Positions 45,205 to 55,621 are shown, counted from the first letter of the stretch. The stretch is 64,000 bases of DNA from Acidaminococcus sp. (GCA_019416065.1 DXYB01000005.1:10830-74829); one strand, 5' to 3'. The notes: generated by a model not told the origin, from the letters alone. Program-made: numbers and translations.

Positions 45205-46110
45205 TTATGCCCGGGGATGGCTCTTATCAAACACGGCTTTAAGCCGGTTATCCGTTAGATGGGTATAAATCTGTGTGGTAGAAATATCGGAATGGCCTAA
45301 AAGTTCCTGGACGGTGCGAAGATCTGCCCCATTATTTAACATGTGCGTAGCAAAGGAATGCCGCAGGATGTGGGGCGTCAAGGGTTTCTTAATACCAGCT
45401 TTTTGACCATAGACTTTAATAATCTGCCAAAAGCGCTGCCGTGTCATGCCGCTGCCCCGGACGGTGAGAAAAAGATCATCCGTAGGATGCTGGGCACGCA
45501 CCATTTTAGGCCGCACTTCCAGCAAATACTTTTCCAAATAGTAAATGGCATAGTGTCCCAAAGGAATTAACCTTTCCTTTGATCCTTTGCCAAATGCGAT
45601 CACATAATGGGTTTTTAAATTGACACGGTTTACGGTAAGTCCCAAGAGTTCGGAAACCCGCATGCCGGTAGCATACATCACTTCCAACATGGCCCGATCT
45701 CGGATGCCTTCTTTTTGCGTGAGATCCACCGCAGCGAAAAGCTGGTTGACTTCCTCCAGGCTCAAAACCTTGGGCAGCATGGCTCCCCGGCTTCCAGCTT
45801 CTACCACCTCCGACGGATCTTCTTCCAAATAACCTTCCCCCGTCATAAATCGGAAAAAAGCTTTTAGCGCTGCCAACTTGCGGGACAGGGATGTGGGCGC
45901 ATAATGCTGTTCTTTCAGCATTTTTAGATACCGGGAGATATCGTCTTTTGTCACTTCTGTCAAAGGACGGTTAACCCAGACCGCAAACAGCCGCAGATCC
46001 CGTCCATAGGAATCTCTGGTATTTTGGGCCAACCCAATTTCCACCGTCAAATACTCTAAAAAAATATTGATTTCATTCTCTAGATCGGTCTTGCGTGTCA
46101 ATCTGATCAT
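45205..46110 (-). CDS. xerD: Tyrosine recombinase XerD-like
   Basis: 301 residues. N-terminal SAM-like core-binding domain (residues 12-95), then a catalytic domain with Arg151, Lys in GKGSKERLIPLG, His247-x-x-Arg250, His273 and Tyr282. It resolves chromosome dimers at dif. It is full length and sits in a housekeeping operon, so it is a host recombinase, not a phage one. XerC versus XerD cannot be settled by eye. Confidence 0.88.
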   Translation of the reverse strand: MIRLTRKTDLENEINIFLEYLTVEIGLAQNTRDSYGRDLRLFAVWVNRPLTEVTKDDISRYLKMLKEQHYAPTSLSRKLAALKAFFRFMTGEGYLEEDPSEVVEAGSRGAMLPKVLSLEEVNQLFAAVDLTQKEGIRDRAMLEVMYATGMRVSELLGLTVNRVNLKTHYVIAFGKGSKERLIPLGHYAIYYLEKYLLEVRPKMVRAQHPTDDLFLTVRGSGMTRQRFWQIIKVYGQKAGIKKPLTPHILRHSFATHMLNNGADLRTVQELLGHSDISTTQIYTHLTDNRLKAVFDKSHPRA

Positions 46111-46134
46111 TCCTCTTTTTCTGGAGTCTTAGTT

Positions 46135-47067
46135 TTAGATAAATCTTTTTTGTGCCAATACCTCTTCCATTACCTGCAAGGCTGCGGCTTCATCCACCGG
46201 ATCCGACAGGTGCAGCCAGCGGATATAGGGCATCTTTTTATACCAGGTGATCTGCCGTTTAGCAAAATTTCGGGTAGCTTGCTTGATTTTGTCAATGCAT
46301 TCTTCTCTGGTCCATTTGCCCTGAAAATATTCCAAGACCTGCCGGTACCCGATGCTTTTCATAGACTGACAGGTGGTAGGGATCCCTTCTTTTAAAAGCC
46401 GCTCCGTCTCAGCAAACAGTCCTTGTTGTACCATCAAATCTACCCGGCGATTAATTCGCTCATAAAGCACCGGTCGTTCCATGGTGAGGCCAAAAACCAC
46501 AGCCTCATAGGGACTTTCTACCGCTTTTTGGCTGGATGTGGCATCGCCCCCCATAGTAGTTTCGATTGCTCTTATTATACGCTTTCTATCATTGACCTTC
46601 AAACTTTCCGCAAGGGTAGGGTTAATTATAGCCAGTTTTTTATGTAAGGCGGCATTGCCATTTTCCTCTGCATAGGTAACGAGCTCTTTACGAAGTATTT
46701 CGGATTCGTCAACAGTAGAAAAATCATAATGTTCTAAAAGAGCCCGGCAATACAACCCTGTCCCCCCTGCCAGAATGGGAAGTACGCCCCGGCGGTTACA
46801 ATCCCGGATCCAAAAATCGGCCTGTTCCTGAAAGGCCACCACCGAATATTTTTCAGATGGCTCCAGAATATTTACCAAGTGATGCGGTACTTCCGAAAGC
46901 TCTTCCGGAGTAGGTTTGGCAGTAGCAATATCCATTCGCCGAAATACCAGCATGGAATCCCCGGAAATAATTTCTCCGCCCCACTTTTTGGCTAAGCGGA
47001 TTCCTAGGCCGGTCTTTCCTGTGGCCGTGGGGCCTATGATTGCCACCACTTTGGGCTTTTTAGTCAT
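46135..47067 (-). CDS. miaA: tRNA dimethylallyltransferase
   Basis: 310 residues. Walker A-like GPTATGKT at 12-19 and the family motif ISGDSMLVFRRMDIATAKPT. Adds dimethylallyl to A37 of tRNAs reading UNN codons. MiaB, which acts on the product, is encoded in the same operon. Overlaps the preceding methyltransferase gene by four bases. Confidence 0.95.
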   Translation of the reverse strand: MTKKPKVVAIIGPTATGKTGLGIRLAKKWGGEIISGDSMLVFRRMDIATAKPTPEELSEVPHHLVNILEPSEKYSVVAFQEQADFWIRDCNRRGVLPILAGGTGLYCRALLEHYDFSTVDESEILRKELVTYAEENGNAALHKKLAIINPTLAESLKVNDRKRIIRAIETTMGGDATSSQKAVESPYEAVVFGLTMERPVLYERINRRVDLMVQQGLFAETERLLKEGIPTTCQSMKSIGYRQVLEYFQGKWTREECIDKIKQATRNFAKRQITWYKKMPYIRWLHLSDPVDEAAALQVMEEVLAQKRFI

Positions 47068-47849
47068 AAAGGCCTCCTGATAATCCCATATTTTACCCGG
47101 CTGTATTTACCACCCTGAATTTCTTGTGCGCCTAATTGCTGCAACCATTGTTCATCCCGTTCTTTGACAACCACCAAAGGAGCAACGCGCAGAGCTTCTC
47201 GAATCATTCCACGATCCAGTGTCTTATGATAAGACGCTGGCCGCAAGGGCTGCATACTGGCAGAGCTGCCTACCGGACGGCGAAACATGGGGTCAAAGTA
47301 CACCACATCATAACTGTCACTCGGCAGCGTTGGCAGAAAGTCTTCTGCTTTTTTCCAAAAGGGTGCAATACGCCTTAGCGCTGCTTCGATTTTTTTATCG
47401 TCCGGCATGGGATAGGTTTGTAGTCCTTCTTTAGCCAGCATGTATAAAACAGGAGAGGCTTCCAGCCCCGTAACTTTTCCTGTAGGGCCCACAATGAAGG
47501 AAGCTACGGCAGCATCCGCCGCAAGTCCCAGCGTACAATCCAGGTAGCGCTTCCCCGGCTTTAGGGCACAAGCCTTGACCAAATGATCCGTACCGCCTCG
47601 CTCCAGTATGCGAATTCGAGGCACCCCCATGGAAGGATGATAGCGTAAAATTCCTTCCTGCGTAAAAACTTGTGCACCCAAATGGGAAGAGATCAAAATA
47701 GCTTTTATTCCACGTTCTGCACAAAAATCCTGCAAGGTGCCATGACAGGGCCGCATAAAAAACGGTAATTGAAGTTCTTGTGCCCAAGCTTTGGCTTTTT
47801 TTATCAAAGTGGCTGACCCTTTGAGGCCTACCGTTACACCATAGTCCAT
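47064..47849 (-). CDS. RsmJ-like SAM-dependent methyltransferase
   Basis: 261 residues. The glycine-rich SAM site is in YLDCTLGLAADA, and the motif DPMFRRP is the catalytic-type loop of the RsmJ (YhiQ) family, which methylates 16S rRNA G1516. The N-terminal 90 residues form the usual cap domain. Assignment to the family is fairly safe; the exact nucleotide is inferred from E. coli. Eight bases after mutL. Confidence 0.75.
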   Translation of the reverse strand: MDYGVTVGLKGSATLIKKAKAWAQELQLPFFMRPCHGTLQDFCAERGIKAILISSHLGAQVFTQEGILRYHPSMGVPRIRILERGGTDHLVKACALKPGKRYLDCTLGLAADAAVASFIVGPTGKVTGLEASPVLYMLAKEGLQTYPMPDDKKIEAALRRIAPFWKKAEDFLPTLPSDSYDVVYFDPMFRRPVGSSASMQPLRPASYHKTLDRGMIREALRVAPLVVVKERDEQWLQQLGAQEIQGGKYSRVKYGIIRRPL

Positions 47850-47857
47850 GTTTATCC

Positions 47858-49774
47858 TTACGTCCGTTTGAACATCCTATACAGCTCCTCGCTGGTTAAT
47901 TGAATCATGCAAGGCCGTCCGTGGGGACAAGTAAAGGGATGTTCCGTATTTAATAGCTCCAGAATCAGCTGTCGCATTTGCCGGATATTCAGTACCTCCC
48001 CTGCCCGTATGGCAGAGTGGCAAGCGGCATAGTGCAGCACGCTCTCTCTAAGATCGCTGGCTTTAATATTCTTGTTTTCTGAAAGCAGCGTTAAAATATC
48101 TTCAATAAATCCTTCCGCCTGTCCACTTTGCACATCTGCCGGTAAGGCAGAAACGCGCAATGTGGTTTCCCCGGCAGGTTCCACGTCCACACCCAGTTGT
48201 AAAAATTTCTCCCGATAATTGGAAACAGCATCTACATCCATCCGGGTCACATTGAGAAACAAGGGAAGTAGCAGCTGTTGGGAAGGAATATCTTGCTGCT
48301 GTCGGACAAATTTATCATACAGCACCCGCTCATGGGCTGCATGCTGATCAATAAGATACAATGAAGTTTCTGATTGGGCAATAATAAATACCCGGTCCAC
48401 CTGCCCCAAGGGCCAGATCATATCTACACCGCTAGAAAAGCCGTCCTCTGGCAGATCATCAGCAGCGGGTATTTCCTGATTCCCAGTCTCAGTCATCGCA
48501 TTAGGATTAGGATCTTCGGGCGTTACCCGTTGGGCTTCAAAGAACTTCCCTGACGCATCTTCTGCAATGGAGTCCGGTGTTTTCCATACCATTTGCCCAT
48601 AAGTGCCATCGGGGCTGGAGGCAAAACTCCGGCCAAAAGAAGGAGAACGATATTGCGCCCCTTGATCACTTCCAGTAAAAAGAGTACCCGTTTCTGGTGC
48701 TGTGTGTGCTGGCGCAGAAGTAAAATGCTGCGGGGCTGGTTGCGCCAGCGCCACACTGCCGTCGGTCGTTGTTTTTCCTGCCATGGGCTGGGTCAGTGCG
48801 TTGGTAAGGGCATGGTAAACCGCCCGATACACAGCGCTCTCGTCCCCGAATTTGATTTCACTTTTCTGGGGGTGCACATTGATATCAATGGCATGGGTAT
48901 CTACCAAAATCTCCAGTACTGCGAAAGGAAATCCCGCTTTGGGAATCTGAGATTGGTACGCATGGTCTATGGCTTTGCTCACCATACGGTTGTTAATGCA
49001 GCGCCCGTTTACAAATAACGTCTGCCACTGTCGAGTTCCTTTTAATAGAGTCGGACGACTGACATACCCTTTTACCTGTATCCCATCCTGGGCATAGTCC
49101 ACCGTTAAAAGTTGGCGAATCACTTCTTTCCCATACAAAGAAGCAATAGTATCCAAGATATCGCCGCTGCCAGGCGTATTAATCACTTCTTTATCGTCCC
49201 GTGTGAGGGTAAAATGCACATCCGGACGGGAAAGTGCCATGCGGCTTACAATTTCACTGATATAGCGTCCCTCTGTGTGATCGGTACGAAGGAACTTTCT
49301 CCGGGCGGGTACATTATAGAATAAGTCTTTAACAGTGATGGTGGTACCCACATCGCCGCCCATTTGTTCTACTTCTTCCTTTTCGCCCCCATCCACAGTG
49401 ATCTGGGTACCAAAATCCGCCTCTGCTTCCCTGGTGAGCAGCTTGAAATGGGAAACAGAAGCAATACTGGGCAGTGCCTCTCCCCGAAAGCCCAGGGTAC
49501 GGAGTGTTAAAAGGTCATCTGCCTTGCGGATTTTACTGGTAGCATGCCGCAAGAGTGCCATCTGCGCATTTTTTTCATCCATGCCGCTGCCGTTATCTTT
49601 GACCTGGATAAATTCCGTTCCACCGGCAAAAATACTCACATCAATCCGGTTTGCCCCAGCATCCAGTGAATTTTCCATCAGTTCTTTAACCACGGAAGCT
49701 GGTTTTTCCACGACTTCCCCTGCTGCGATTTGGTTGCTGGTATTTTGGTCCAATAAATTGACAGGTACACTCAC
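47858..49774 (-). CDS. mutL: DNA mismatch repair protein MutL
   Basis: 638 residues. GHKL ATPase N-terminus with NSLDAGA and the TLGFRGEALPSI loop, a Pro/Ser-rich linker at about 345-460, and a C-terminal dimerisation domain. The endonuclease motif DQHAAHERV (DQHA(X)2E(X)4E type) is present, so it is the nicking kind of MutL, consistent with no MutH. Start codon GTG, overlapping the mutS stop as GTGA. Confidence 0.95.
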   Translation of the reverse strand: MSVPVNLLDQNTSNQIAAGEVVEKPASVVKELMENSLDAGANRIDVSIFAGGTEFIQVKDNGSGMDEKNAQMALLRHATSKIRKADDLLTLRTLGFRGEALPSIASVSHFKLLTREAEADFGTQITVDGGEKEEVEQMGGDVGTTITVKDLFYNVPARRKFLRTDHTEGRYISEIVSRMALSRPDVHFTLTRDDKEVINTPGSGDILDTIASLYGKEVIRQLLTVDYAQDGIQVKGYVSRPTLLKGTRQWQTLFVNGRCINNRMVSKAIDHAYQSQIPKAGFPFAVLEILVDTHAIDINVHPQKSEIKFGDESAVYRAVYHALTNALTQPMAGKTTTDGSVALAQPAPQHFTSAPAHTAPETGTLFTGSDQGAQYRSPSFGRSFASSPDGTYGQMVWKTPDSIAEDASGKFFEAQRVTPEDPNPNAMTETGNQEIPAADDLPEDGFSSGVDMIWPLGQVDRVFIIAQSETSLYLIDQHAAHERVLYDKFVRQQQDIPSQQLLLPLFLNVTRMDVDAVSNYREKFLQLGVDVEPAGETTLRVSALPADVQSGQAEGFIEDILTLLSENKNIKASDLRESVLHYAACHSAIRAGEVLNIRQMRQLILELLNTEHPFTCPHGRPCMIQLTSEELYRMFKRT

Positions 49775-52377
49775 TCGGCCATCCCTCCTTCCCGCTTTGC
49801 TTCTTTCTGGAGTTCATAAAGAGTATTCAAGGCCTCCAGAGGGGTCATGGTCATCACGTCCAAACTTTTCAGTGTCTCTCGGATACTATCCCCAAATAAA
49901 CTGGGCTGGGGATCTTCTTGCGTATTCGCTACAGGTTGAGGACTGGAGGGTGCGGGTGCTTTTCCGCTATTTTGGGTATATTCGTCCAAAAGTTTTTCAG
50001 CTCGCTCCACCACTTTTCCTGGTAGTCCTGCCAGCTTAGCAACGTGAATCCCATAGCTTTTATCCGTGCCTCCCGGCACAATCCGCCGTAAAAAAACTAC
50101 GTCTTTTCCTTTTTCTTTAACCGCAACGGAATAGTTTTTGATTCCAGGTTGCAGCTGTTCCAGTTCAATCAGTTCATGGTAATGGGTAGCAAAGAGCGTC
50201 TTGGCGCCGATTTTTTTATTGATAAATTCCACCACCGCCCGGGCAATGGCCATCCCATCATAGGTACTGGTACCCCGGCCCACTTCATCCAGGATAATCA
50301 AGCTGCGGCTGGTAGCAAATTTTAAGATATTAGCCACTTCGTTCATTTCTACCATAAAGGTACTTTGCCCTGTAGCTAGGTCGTCACTAGCTCCAACACG
50401 GGTAAAGATCCGGTCTACCGGGCAGATATCTGCTTCCCGCGCGGGAATAAAACTACCCATCTGAGTCATAAGAACTAGCAGCGCCACCTGCCGCATATAG
50501 GTAGATTTCCCGGCCATATTGGGTCCGGTTAAGATCATGAGTCGTTCATCCGTTTGGTTTAGATAGGTATCATTGGGGACAAATAGTTCTCGTTCCAGTA
50601 ATTTTTCTACCACCGGATGACGCCCGTCACGGATGCGGATTTCCTGCCGCTCATTCAGTCGTGGACAGGTATAATTTCCTTTAAAGGCTGCCATGGCAAG
50701 GGAATACAGTACGTCAAGAGAGCCGATCGCTCGCGCCGTCTGCTGGATGGCTACCAGGTGCTCACGAATTTGTTGACGAATTTCGTTAAAGAGATAATAC
50801 TCCAGCTGCTGGATCTTTTCCTTGGCAGAAAGGATTTTATTCTCGAAATCTTTAAGTTCCGGCACAATATACCGTTCTGCATTCACAAGGGTCTGCTTAC
50901 GGATAAAGGAATCCGGGACCTGGCTTACCTGTCCTTTGCTGACCTCAATGTAATAGCCAAAGACTTTATTGTACCCTACTTTCAGAGTCTTAATCCCCGT
51001 CTCTGCTTTAATTTTTTGCTCAAAATGCTGCATCCAGACATTGTTATTTTCTGCAATATCATGGACTTCATCCAGCTCTTTATTAAATCCTTTGCGGATC
51101 ATGCCGCCTTCCCGCACCGTAAACGGAGGATCATCCACAATTCCCCGCTGCAGGTTATCCAACACCTCTTGGTGCAGAGAAATTCGGCTGTCCAACGCAT
51201 GAAGTAATCCTCCCTGCTGCGCAGCCAAGAGTTTTTTAACAGCGGGCAACGCTTGCAATGCACTGCGCAGGGCCGCCATATCTCTTGCATTGGCAGACCC
51301 TACTTCTACCCGGGAAAGAATCCGTTCCAGGTCTGTGATTTCTTTTAAAGCATCCCCCAACGCCACTCGGCTTGTAGCGTGTTCCAAAAGTTCCCCTATA
51401 GCTTGTTGCCGTCCCGTAATTTTTGCAGGATCAAGGAGGGGGGACTCCACCCACTGCCGCAATTGCCTAGCGCCCATCGCTGTCTGGGTATAGTCCAGTA
51501 CATCCAGGAGGGAACCGTGCCGGGTTCCATCCTTCATATTTTTAACCAGTTCCAGATTCCGGATGGCCGTAGCATCCAGATCCATCACGTGATCGGTGGT
51601 AATCTCCCGAAGATGGTTGATTTGTGCCAAGTCACTTTTTACGTTTTCGTGGATATATTCCAGCATGACTTCCACGGTATGCCGTACAAGAGGGCGCTCT
51701 CCTGCCGGGGCATCTGCGCCAAAATGCTGCGTGAAATACGTCTCTTTAGGCAGCGGAAGAAATTGGTTGACCATACATTCCGGATGTTTTTGCAGGATTT
51801 TTGGCAAGAGATCCCCGAAAGAATCTGCCGCTTCCGTAAGTACCAGTTCGGCTGGTTGGATGCGGTAGATCTGATCCAGTACCGCTTCTTCCCGGTTTTT
51901 CCCCTCCGCTACATACCAGGCACATTCCCCGGTGGAAACATCCGCAAAAGAAAGGCATAGAGATTCTTTGTCACGGATAAGGCAAGCCAAATACTGGTTA
52001 TGATTTTCTTCTAAAACCGCATCACTGAGGACAGTCCCCGGTGTGAGAATCTTAGTTACTTCCCGTTTAACAATGCCCACAGCCTTTTTGGGATCTTCCA
52101 TCTGGTCGCAAATGGCAATCCGGTATCCTTTTTTGATGAGTTTAGCCAGATATCCATCCACCGAATGAAACGGGACACCACACATGGGCATAGTGGCACT
52201 GGCGCCTACCTTGCCTCCTGCCCGATGTGTCAACGTCAAGTTTAGTTCCCGGGAAGCGGTGATGGCGTCTTCGTTAAACAGTTCGTAAAAATCTCCCAAC
52301 CGGAAAAACAGCAACTCATCCTGATGTTCTTTTTTGATATCCAGGTATTGCTGCAGCATCGGTGTTAAGGTTGTCAT
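49771..52377 (-). CDS. mutS: DNA mismatch repair protein MutS
   Basis: 868 residues. Mismatch-binding Phe-x-Glu in LGDFYELF near residue 28. Lever and clamp domains fill the middle, followed by the ATPase with Walker A GPNMAGKST and ILDEVGRGTSTYDG. A C-terminal linker with a Pro-rich patch and a short tetramerisation tail follows. Recognises mispairs and recruits MutL, encoded directly downstream. Start overlaps the miaB stop (ATGA). Confidence 0.96.
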   Translation of the reverse strand: MTTLTPMLQQYLDIKKEHQDELLFFRLGDFYELFNEDAITASRELNLTLTHRAGGKVGASATMPMCGVPFHSVDGYLAKLIKKGYRIAICDQMEDPKKAVGIVKREVTKILTPGTVLSDAVLEENHNQYLACLIRDKESLCLSFADVSTGECAWYVAEGKNREEAVLDQIYRIQPAELVLTEAADSFGDLLPKILQKHPECMVNQFLPLPKETYFTQHFGADAPAGERPLVRHTVEVMLEYIHENVKSDLAQINHLREITTDHVMDLDATAIRNLELVKNMKDGTRHGSLLDVLDYTQTAMGARQLRQWVESPLLDPAKITGRQQAIGELLEHATSRVALGDALKEITDLERILSRVEVGSANARDMAALRSALQALPAVKKLLAAQQGGLLHALDSRISLHQEVLDNLQRGIVDDPPFTVREGGMIRKGFNKELDEVHDIAENNNVWMQHFEQKIKAETGIKTLKVGYNKVFGYYIEVSKGQVSQVPDSFIRKQTLVNAERYIVPELKDFENKILSAKEKIQQLEYYLFNEIRQQIREHLVAIQQTARAIGSLDVLYSLAMAAFKGNYTCPRLNERQEIRIRDGRHPVVEKLLERELFVPNDTYLNQTDERLMILTGPNMAGKSTYMRQVALLVLMTQMGSFIPAREADICPVDRIFTRVGASDDLATGQSTFMVEMNEVANILKFATSRSLIILDEVGRGTSTYDGMAIARAVVEFINKKIGAKTLFATHYHELIELEQLQPGIKNYSVAVKEKGKDVVFLRRIVPGGTDKSYGIHVAKLAGLPGKVVERAEKLLDEYTQNSGKAPAPSSPQPVANTQEDPQPSLFGDSIRETLKSLDVMTMTPLEALNTLYELQKEAKREGGMAE

Positions 52378-53702
52378 AAATTAGCACGTCCTTTAAGCAG
52401 CCAGGTCTGTGCCATCTCCATCTTCACCGGTACGATGTCCCCCGGAGTTAAAATCCGGTCCTCCACAGGCCATAGGACCAATTTATTGCCATCGGTCCGA
52501 CCGCTCCACATTTTGTTATTGTTGTGGGATAGGCCTTCCACTATTACGGGAAGGGTTTTCCCTACCAGACGCTGGTTATGTTGCAGGCTGTGTTTATTCT
52601 GGAGCGCCATCAGGCGGTTCAGACGATCTTTTTTCACGTCGTCCGGTACTTGCGCTTCCATTGTAGCCGCCGGTGTTCCCGAGCGCTTGGAATACATAAA
52701 GGTGTACGCCGCATCGTAGCTGACCTGGTCAAAAAGGCTCATGGTCTCTTCAAAATCTTTTTCTGTTTCCCCTGGAAATCCTACAATAATATCCGTTGTG
52801 AGTACGGCCTCCGGTACATAGTGCCGAATGGTTTGAACCAATTGCAAATAGGATTCCCGCGTATAGCCCCGGTTCATTTTTTGCATAATCCGGGTACTGC
52901 CGCTTTGCACCGGAATATGAAAATGCTTACACACATGCTGGCTTTCCGCAATGGTACGCACCAGTTCCTCACTCATATCGCGAGGATGGCTGGTCATATA
53001 GCGGATACGTTCCACGCCGGGAATTTTGTCCACCATTTTTAGCAGATCGCTAAAGGCACTTTTGCCCAGTGTATCCTTCCCATAGGAATTTACATTTTGC
53101 CCCAACAGGGTAAACTCTTTATATCCCTGGGACACAGCCTTACGAATTTCCTCACAGATAGCTTCTGGTTCCCGGCTCCGTTCCCTGCCCCGTACATAGG
53201 GAACGATGCAATAGGTACAAAAATTGTTGCAGCCGTACATAATGGGAACCCAAGCTGCGTAGGTGCTTTTTCGTACAAAGTGCCCCTCAAATTCCTTAGG
53301 TGCCAAGGTAAGGTCTGTATAAATGCCTGCTTTGCGTTTTTCCCGGTTAAGGTAATTTTGTAAAATAGCGCTGAAATTATTAACATGGGCCGTTCCGATC
53401 AAAAGATCTACCTGGGGATATTTTTTTATGAAAGCATCCCCATTTTTTTGGGCCATACAACCGGTCACGCACAACACGCGGTCCGGGTGTTCCCGCTTCA
53501 GCTGTTTCATTTCTCCAATTTTACCTAAAATATGTTTTTCTGCGCTTTCTCTTACGCAGCAAGTATTGATTAAAATAATATCGGCGTTATGATAATCATC
53601 CGTATAGACATATCCCAGATCGGACAACTGTCCTGCATAATGCTCCGAATCGCTTTCGTTCATCTGGCAGCCGTAATTTAAAATGGTGTAATGCTGGTTC
53701 AT
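52374..53702 (-). CDS. miaB: tRNA methylthiotransferase MiaB
   Basis: 442 residues. N-terminal UPF0004 cluster ligands (Cys12, Cys48, Cys82), radical-SAM CNNFCTYC at Cys158, Cys162 and Cys165, and a C-terminal TRAM domain. Adds methylthio to i6A37 made by MiaA. First gene of the operon; the stretch 53703-53789 upstream should hold the promoter but I see no convincing hexamer pair. Confidence 0.95.
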   Translation of the reverse strand: MNQHYTILNYGCQMNESDSEHYAGQLSDLGYVYTDDYHNADIILINTCCVRESAEKHILGKIGEMKQLKREHPDRVLCVTGCMAQKNGDAFIKKYPQVDLLIGTAHVNNFSAILQNYLNREKRKAGIYTDLTLAPKEFEGHFVRKSTYAAWVPIMYGCNNFCTYCIVPYVRGRERSREPEAICEEIRKAVSQGYKEFTLLGQNVNSYGKDTLGKSAFSDLLKMVDKIPGVERIRYMTSHPRDMSEELVRTIAESQHVCKHFHIPVQSGSTRIMQKMNRGYTRESYLQLVQTIRHYVPEAVLTTDIIVGFPGETEKDFEETMSLFDQVSYDAAYTFMYSKRSGTPAATMEAQVPDDVKKDRLNRLMALQNKHSLQHNQRLVGKTLPVIVEGLSHNNNKMWSGRTDGNKLVLWPVEDRILTPGDIVPVKMEMAQTWLLKGRANL

Positions 53703-53775
53703 GAATGTTAATTCCTCTCTGCTCTATAATAACACTTCATTTTACCACAAACCGGAAAATTTTGTGTGAACGGCA

Positions 53776-53815
53776 AACAAAAATGAAAAGCGCAGCAATC
53801 TTAAGACTGTTGCGC
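53776..53815 (-). terminator. Terminator after the phosphohexomutase gene
   Basis: GCGCA-A-CAGTC / GATTG-C-TGCGC with loop TTAA and one mismatch, followed by TTTTCATTTTTG on the minus strand. Confidence 0.8.
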
Positions 53816-53845
53816 CCACTTCCTAGCGTAAAGCTATTTTGTTTT

Positions 53846-55528
53846 TTATGTTAAAAATGGTTTAACAGCTGCCGCCAGTTTTTCTTTTTCCGTTTTTGCA
53901 ATTTCTAGGGTCTTACCCAGTGTGGTAAAATAGGTTTTGATTTTTGGTTCCGTACCAGAGGGCCGAACCACAATTGTGGATCCATCTTCCAAGTGATAAG
54001 TCAATACATTCGCTTTAGGCAGTCCCGTAATTTCTGATTGCAGGTAATCCAGACACTTCATGACCTTTTTCCCCGAAAAGTCCTTGGGTGGATTTTGACG
54101 AAGGCAATCCATAATCTTTTTCATTTGTTCCATCCCAGATAGACCGGGGAAGGAGAAGGAATCCACTTGGTTATAGTACCTTCCATACTGGGCATAAATT
54201 TCTTCCAGGCGCTGTTTTATGGAAGAACCAATGCTCCGGTAATAGGCGGCCATCTCGCAGATCAGCATGGACGTCACCACGGCATCTTTATCCCGGACAT
54301 AGGAACCGGCTAGGTACCCATAGCTTTCCTCAAAGCCAAAAATAAAACGTTCGGCTTCGCCTTTTGCTTCCAGTTGGGCAATTTGATCCCCAATCCATTT
54401 AAAGCCTGTGAGTACGTGGCGCAGTTCTACCCCATAGTGCTGGGCGACTTTGTCTGCCAGCGGTGTGGAAACAATGGACATCACGGCCACAGGATTCTTC
54501 GGCATGGACCCTGCTGCGATACGTCCCTCACAAATATAATCCAACAGCAATACACCCATTTCATTGCCGGTAACCAGTTCATACGAACCATCGGCGCAGC
54601 GCATGGCAATCCCTACCCGGTCCGCATCCGGGTCAGTAGCCAGCATAAGATCCGCTTTCTTTTCCTTGGCGAGCTCTAAGCCTTTTTGCAAGGCCTCATA
54701 AATTTCTGGATTGGGATAGGTGCAAGTGGTGAAATATCCATTGGGGTATTCTTGTTCCGGTACTATGGTTACATCCGTAATTCCGATATCTTTCAGTACC
54801 TGTGTCACCGGCACAAGCCCCGTACCGTTTAGTGGTGAATACACCAGTTTTAACCCAGCGGTTTTCGCAAGTCCAGGACGCACCTGACGGGACTCTATTG
54901 CCTCATAAAAGGCTTTTCGACAGTCTTCGTCTACAAACTGAATCAATCCCTTTGCTACGCCTTCTGCAAAGGGCATAAAGCGGGCACCGGTCAGTACATC
55001 CGTTTTTTGGATGGAAGCATAGACAACAGCGGCCGCATCATCGGTCATCTGGCACCCATCAGGGCCGTAGGCTTTATACCCGTTATAGGCCGCAGGATTA
55101 TGGCTGGCCGTAATCATAATGCCTGCATTACAATGATAGTAGCGTGTTGCAAAAGATAAGGCTGGCACAGGCATCAAGGCTTCATATAGGCGTACATGAA
55201 TTCCATTGGCGGCTAGGACTCCGGCTGCATTTCTGGCAAAATCCCATCCCTTAATCCGGCTGTCATAGGAAATAGCAACGGTTTGTGTACCATCCTGCGT
55301 CTTTACCCAATCAGCTACACCTTGCGTAGCTTGCCGCACGACCCAAATATTCATCCGGTTCGTCCCTGCGCCCAAAATGCCCCGCAGTCCGGCAGTTCCA
55401 AACTGGAGGGAAACGGCAAAACGTTCCTCAATGGCGGCGGTATCTCCTGCAATGTCTTGCAGTTCTTTATTCAGATCAAAATCCAATAAATCAGTAGCAG
55501 CCCACCGTTTATATTCATCTAAGACCAT
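53846..55528 (-). CDS. Phospho-sugar mutase (phosphoglucomutase/phosphomannomutase)
   Basis: 560 residues from ATG 55528, which has AAGGA upstream at proper spacing. Alpha-D-phosphohexomutase fold: phosphoserine loop TASHNPAAYNG near residue 140, metal loop DPDADRVG near residue 290, sugar loop GFEESYGY, and phosphate loop RPSGTEPK near the C-terminus. Length and the N-terminal region match the PgcA-type mutase of Bacillota. Interconverts hexose 1- and 6-phosphates for cell envelope precursors. Exact sugar preference is not clear. Confidence 0.9.
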   Translation of the reverse strand: MVLDEYKRWAATDLLDFDLNKELQDIAGDTAAIEERFAVSLQFGTAGLRGILGAGTNRMNIWVVRQATQGVADWVKTQDGTQTVAISYDSRIKGWDFARNAAGVLAANGIHVRLYEALMPVPALSFATRYYHCNAGIMITASHNPAAYNGYKAYGPDGCQMTDDAAAVVYASIQKTDVLTGARFMPFAEGVAKGLIQFVDEDCRKAFYEAIESRQVRPGLAKTAGLKLVYSPLNGTGLVPVTQVLKDIGITDVTIVPEQEYPNGYFTTCTYPNPEIYEALQKGLELAKEKKADLMLATDPDADRVGIAMRCADGSYELVTGNEMGVLLLDYICEGRIAAGSMPKNPVAVMSIVSTPLADKVAQHYGVELRHVLTGFKWIGDQIAQLEAKGEAERFIFGFEESYGYLAGSYVRDKDAVVTSMLICEMAAYYRSIGSSIKQRLEEIYAQYGRYYNQVDSFSFPGLSGMEQMKKIMDCLRQNPPKDFSGKKVMKCLDYLQSEITGLPKANVLTYHLEDGSTIVVRPSGTEPKIKTYFTTLGKTLEIAKTEKEKLAAAVKPFLT

Positions 55529-55621
55529 CTGCCTCATCCTTTCCTCGTGTTTTACTATGTTGTCCTATAATAACAAAATTTTCACTTTTATTGTAAAAGA
55601 AATCAGACAGTTTGTCCAGAC

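Noticed and set aside
45205..46110. Second phage integrase
   Set aside because: It is full length, sits in a housekeeping operon and resembles XerC/XerD, so it is a host recombinase.
15007..53702. Numerous plus-strand frames of 60-200 codons opposite the large minus-strand genes
   Set aside because: All lie inside well-recognised genes on the other strand and have unusual His, Cys and Arg-rich composition without motifs.
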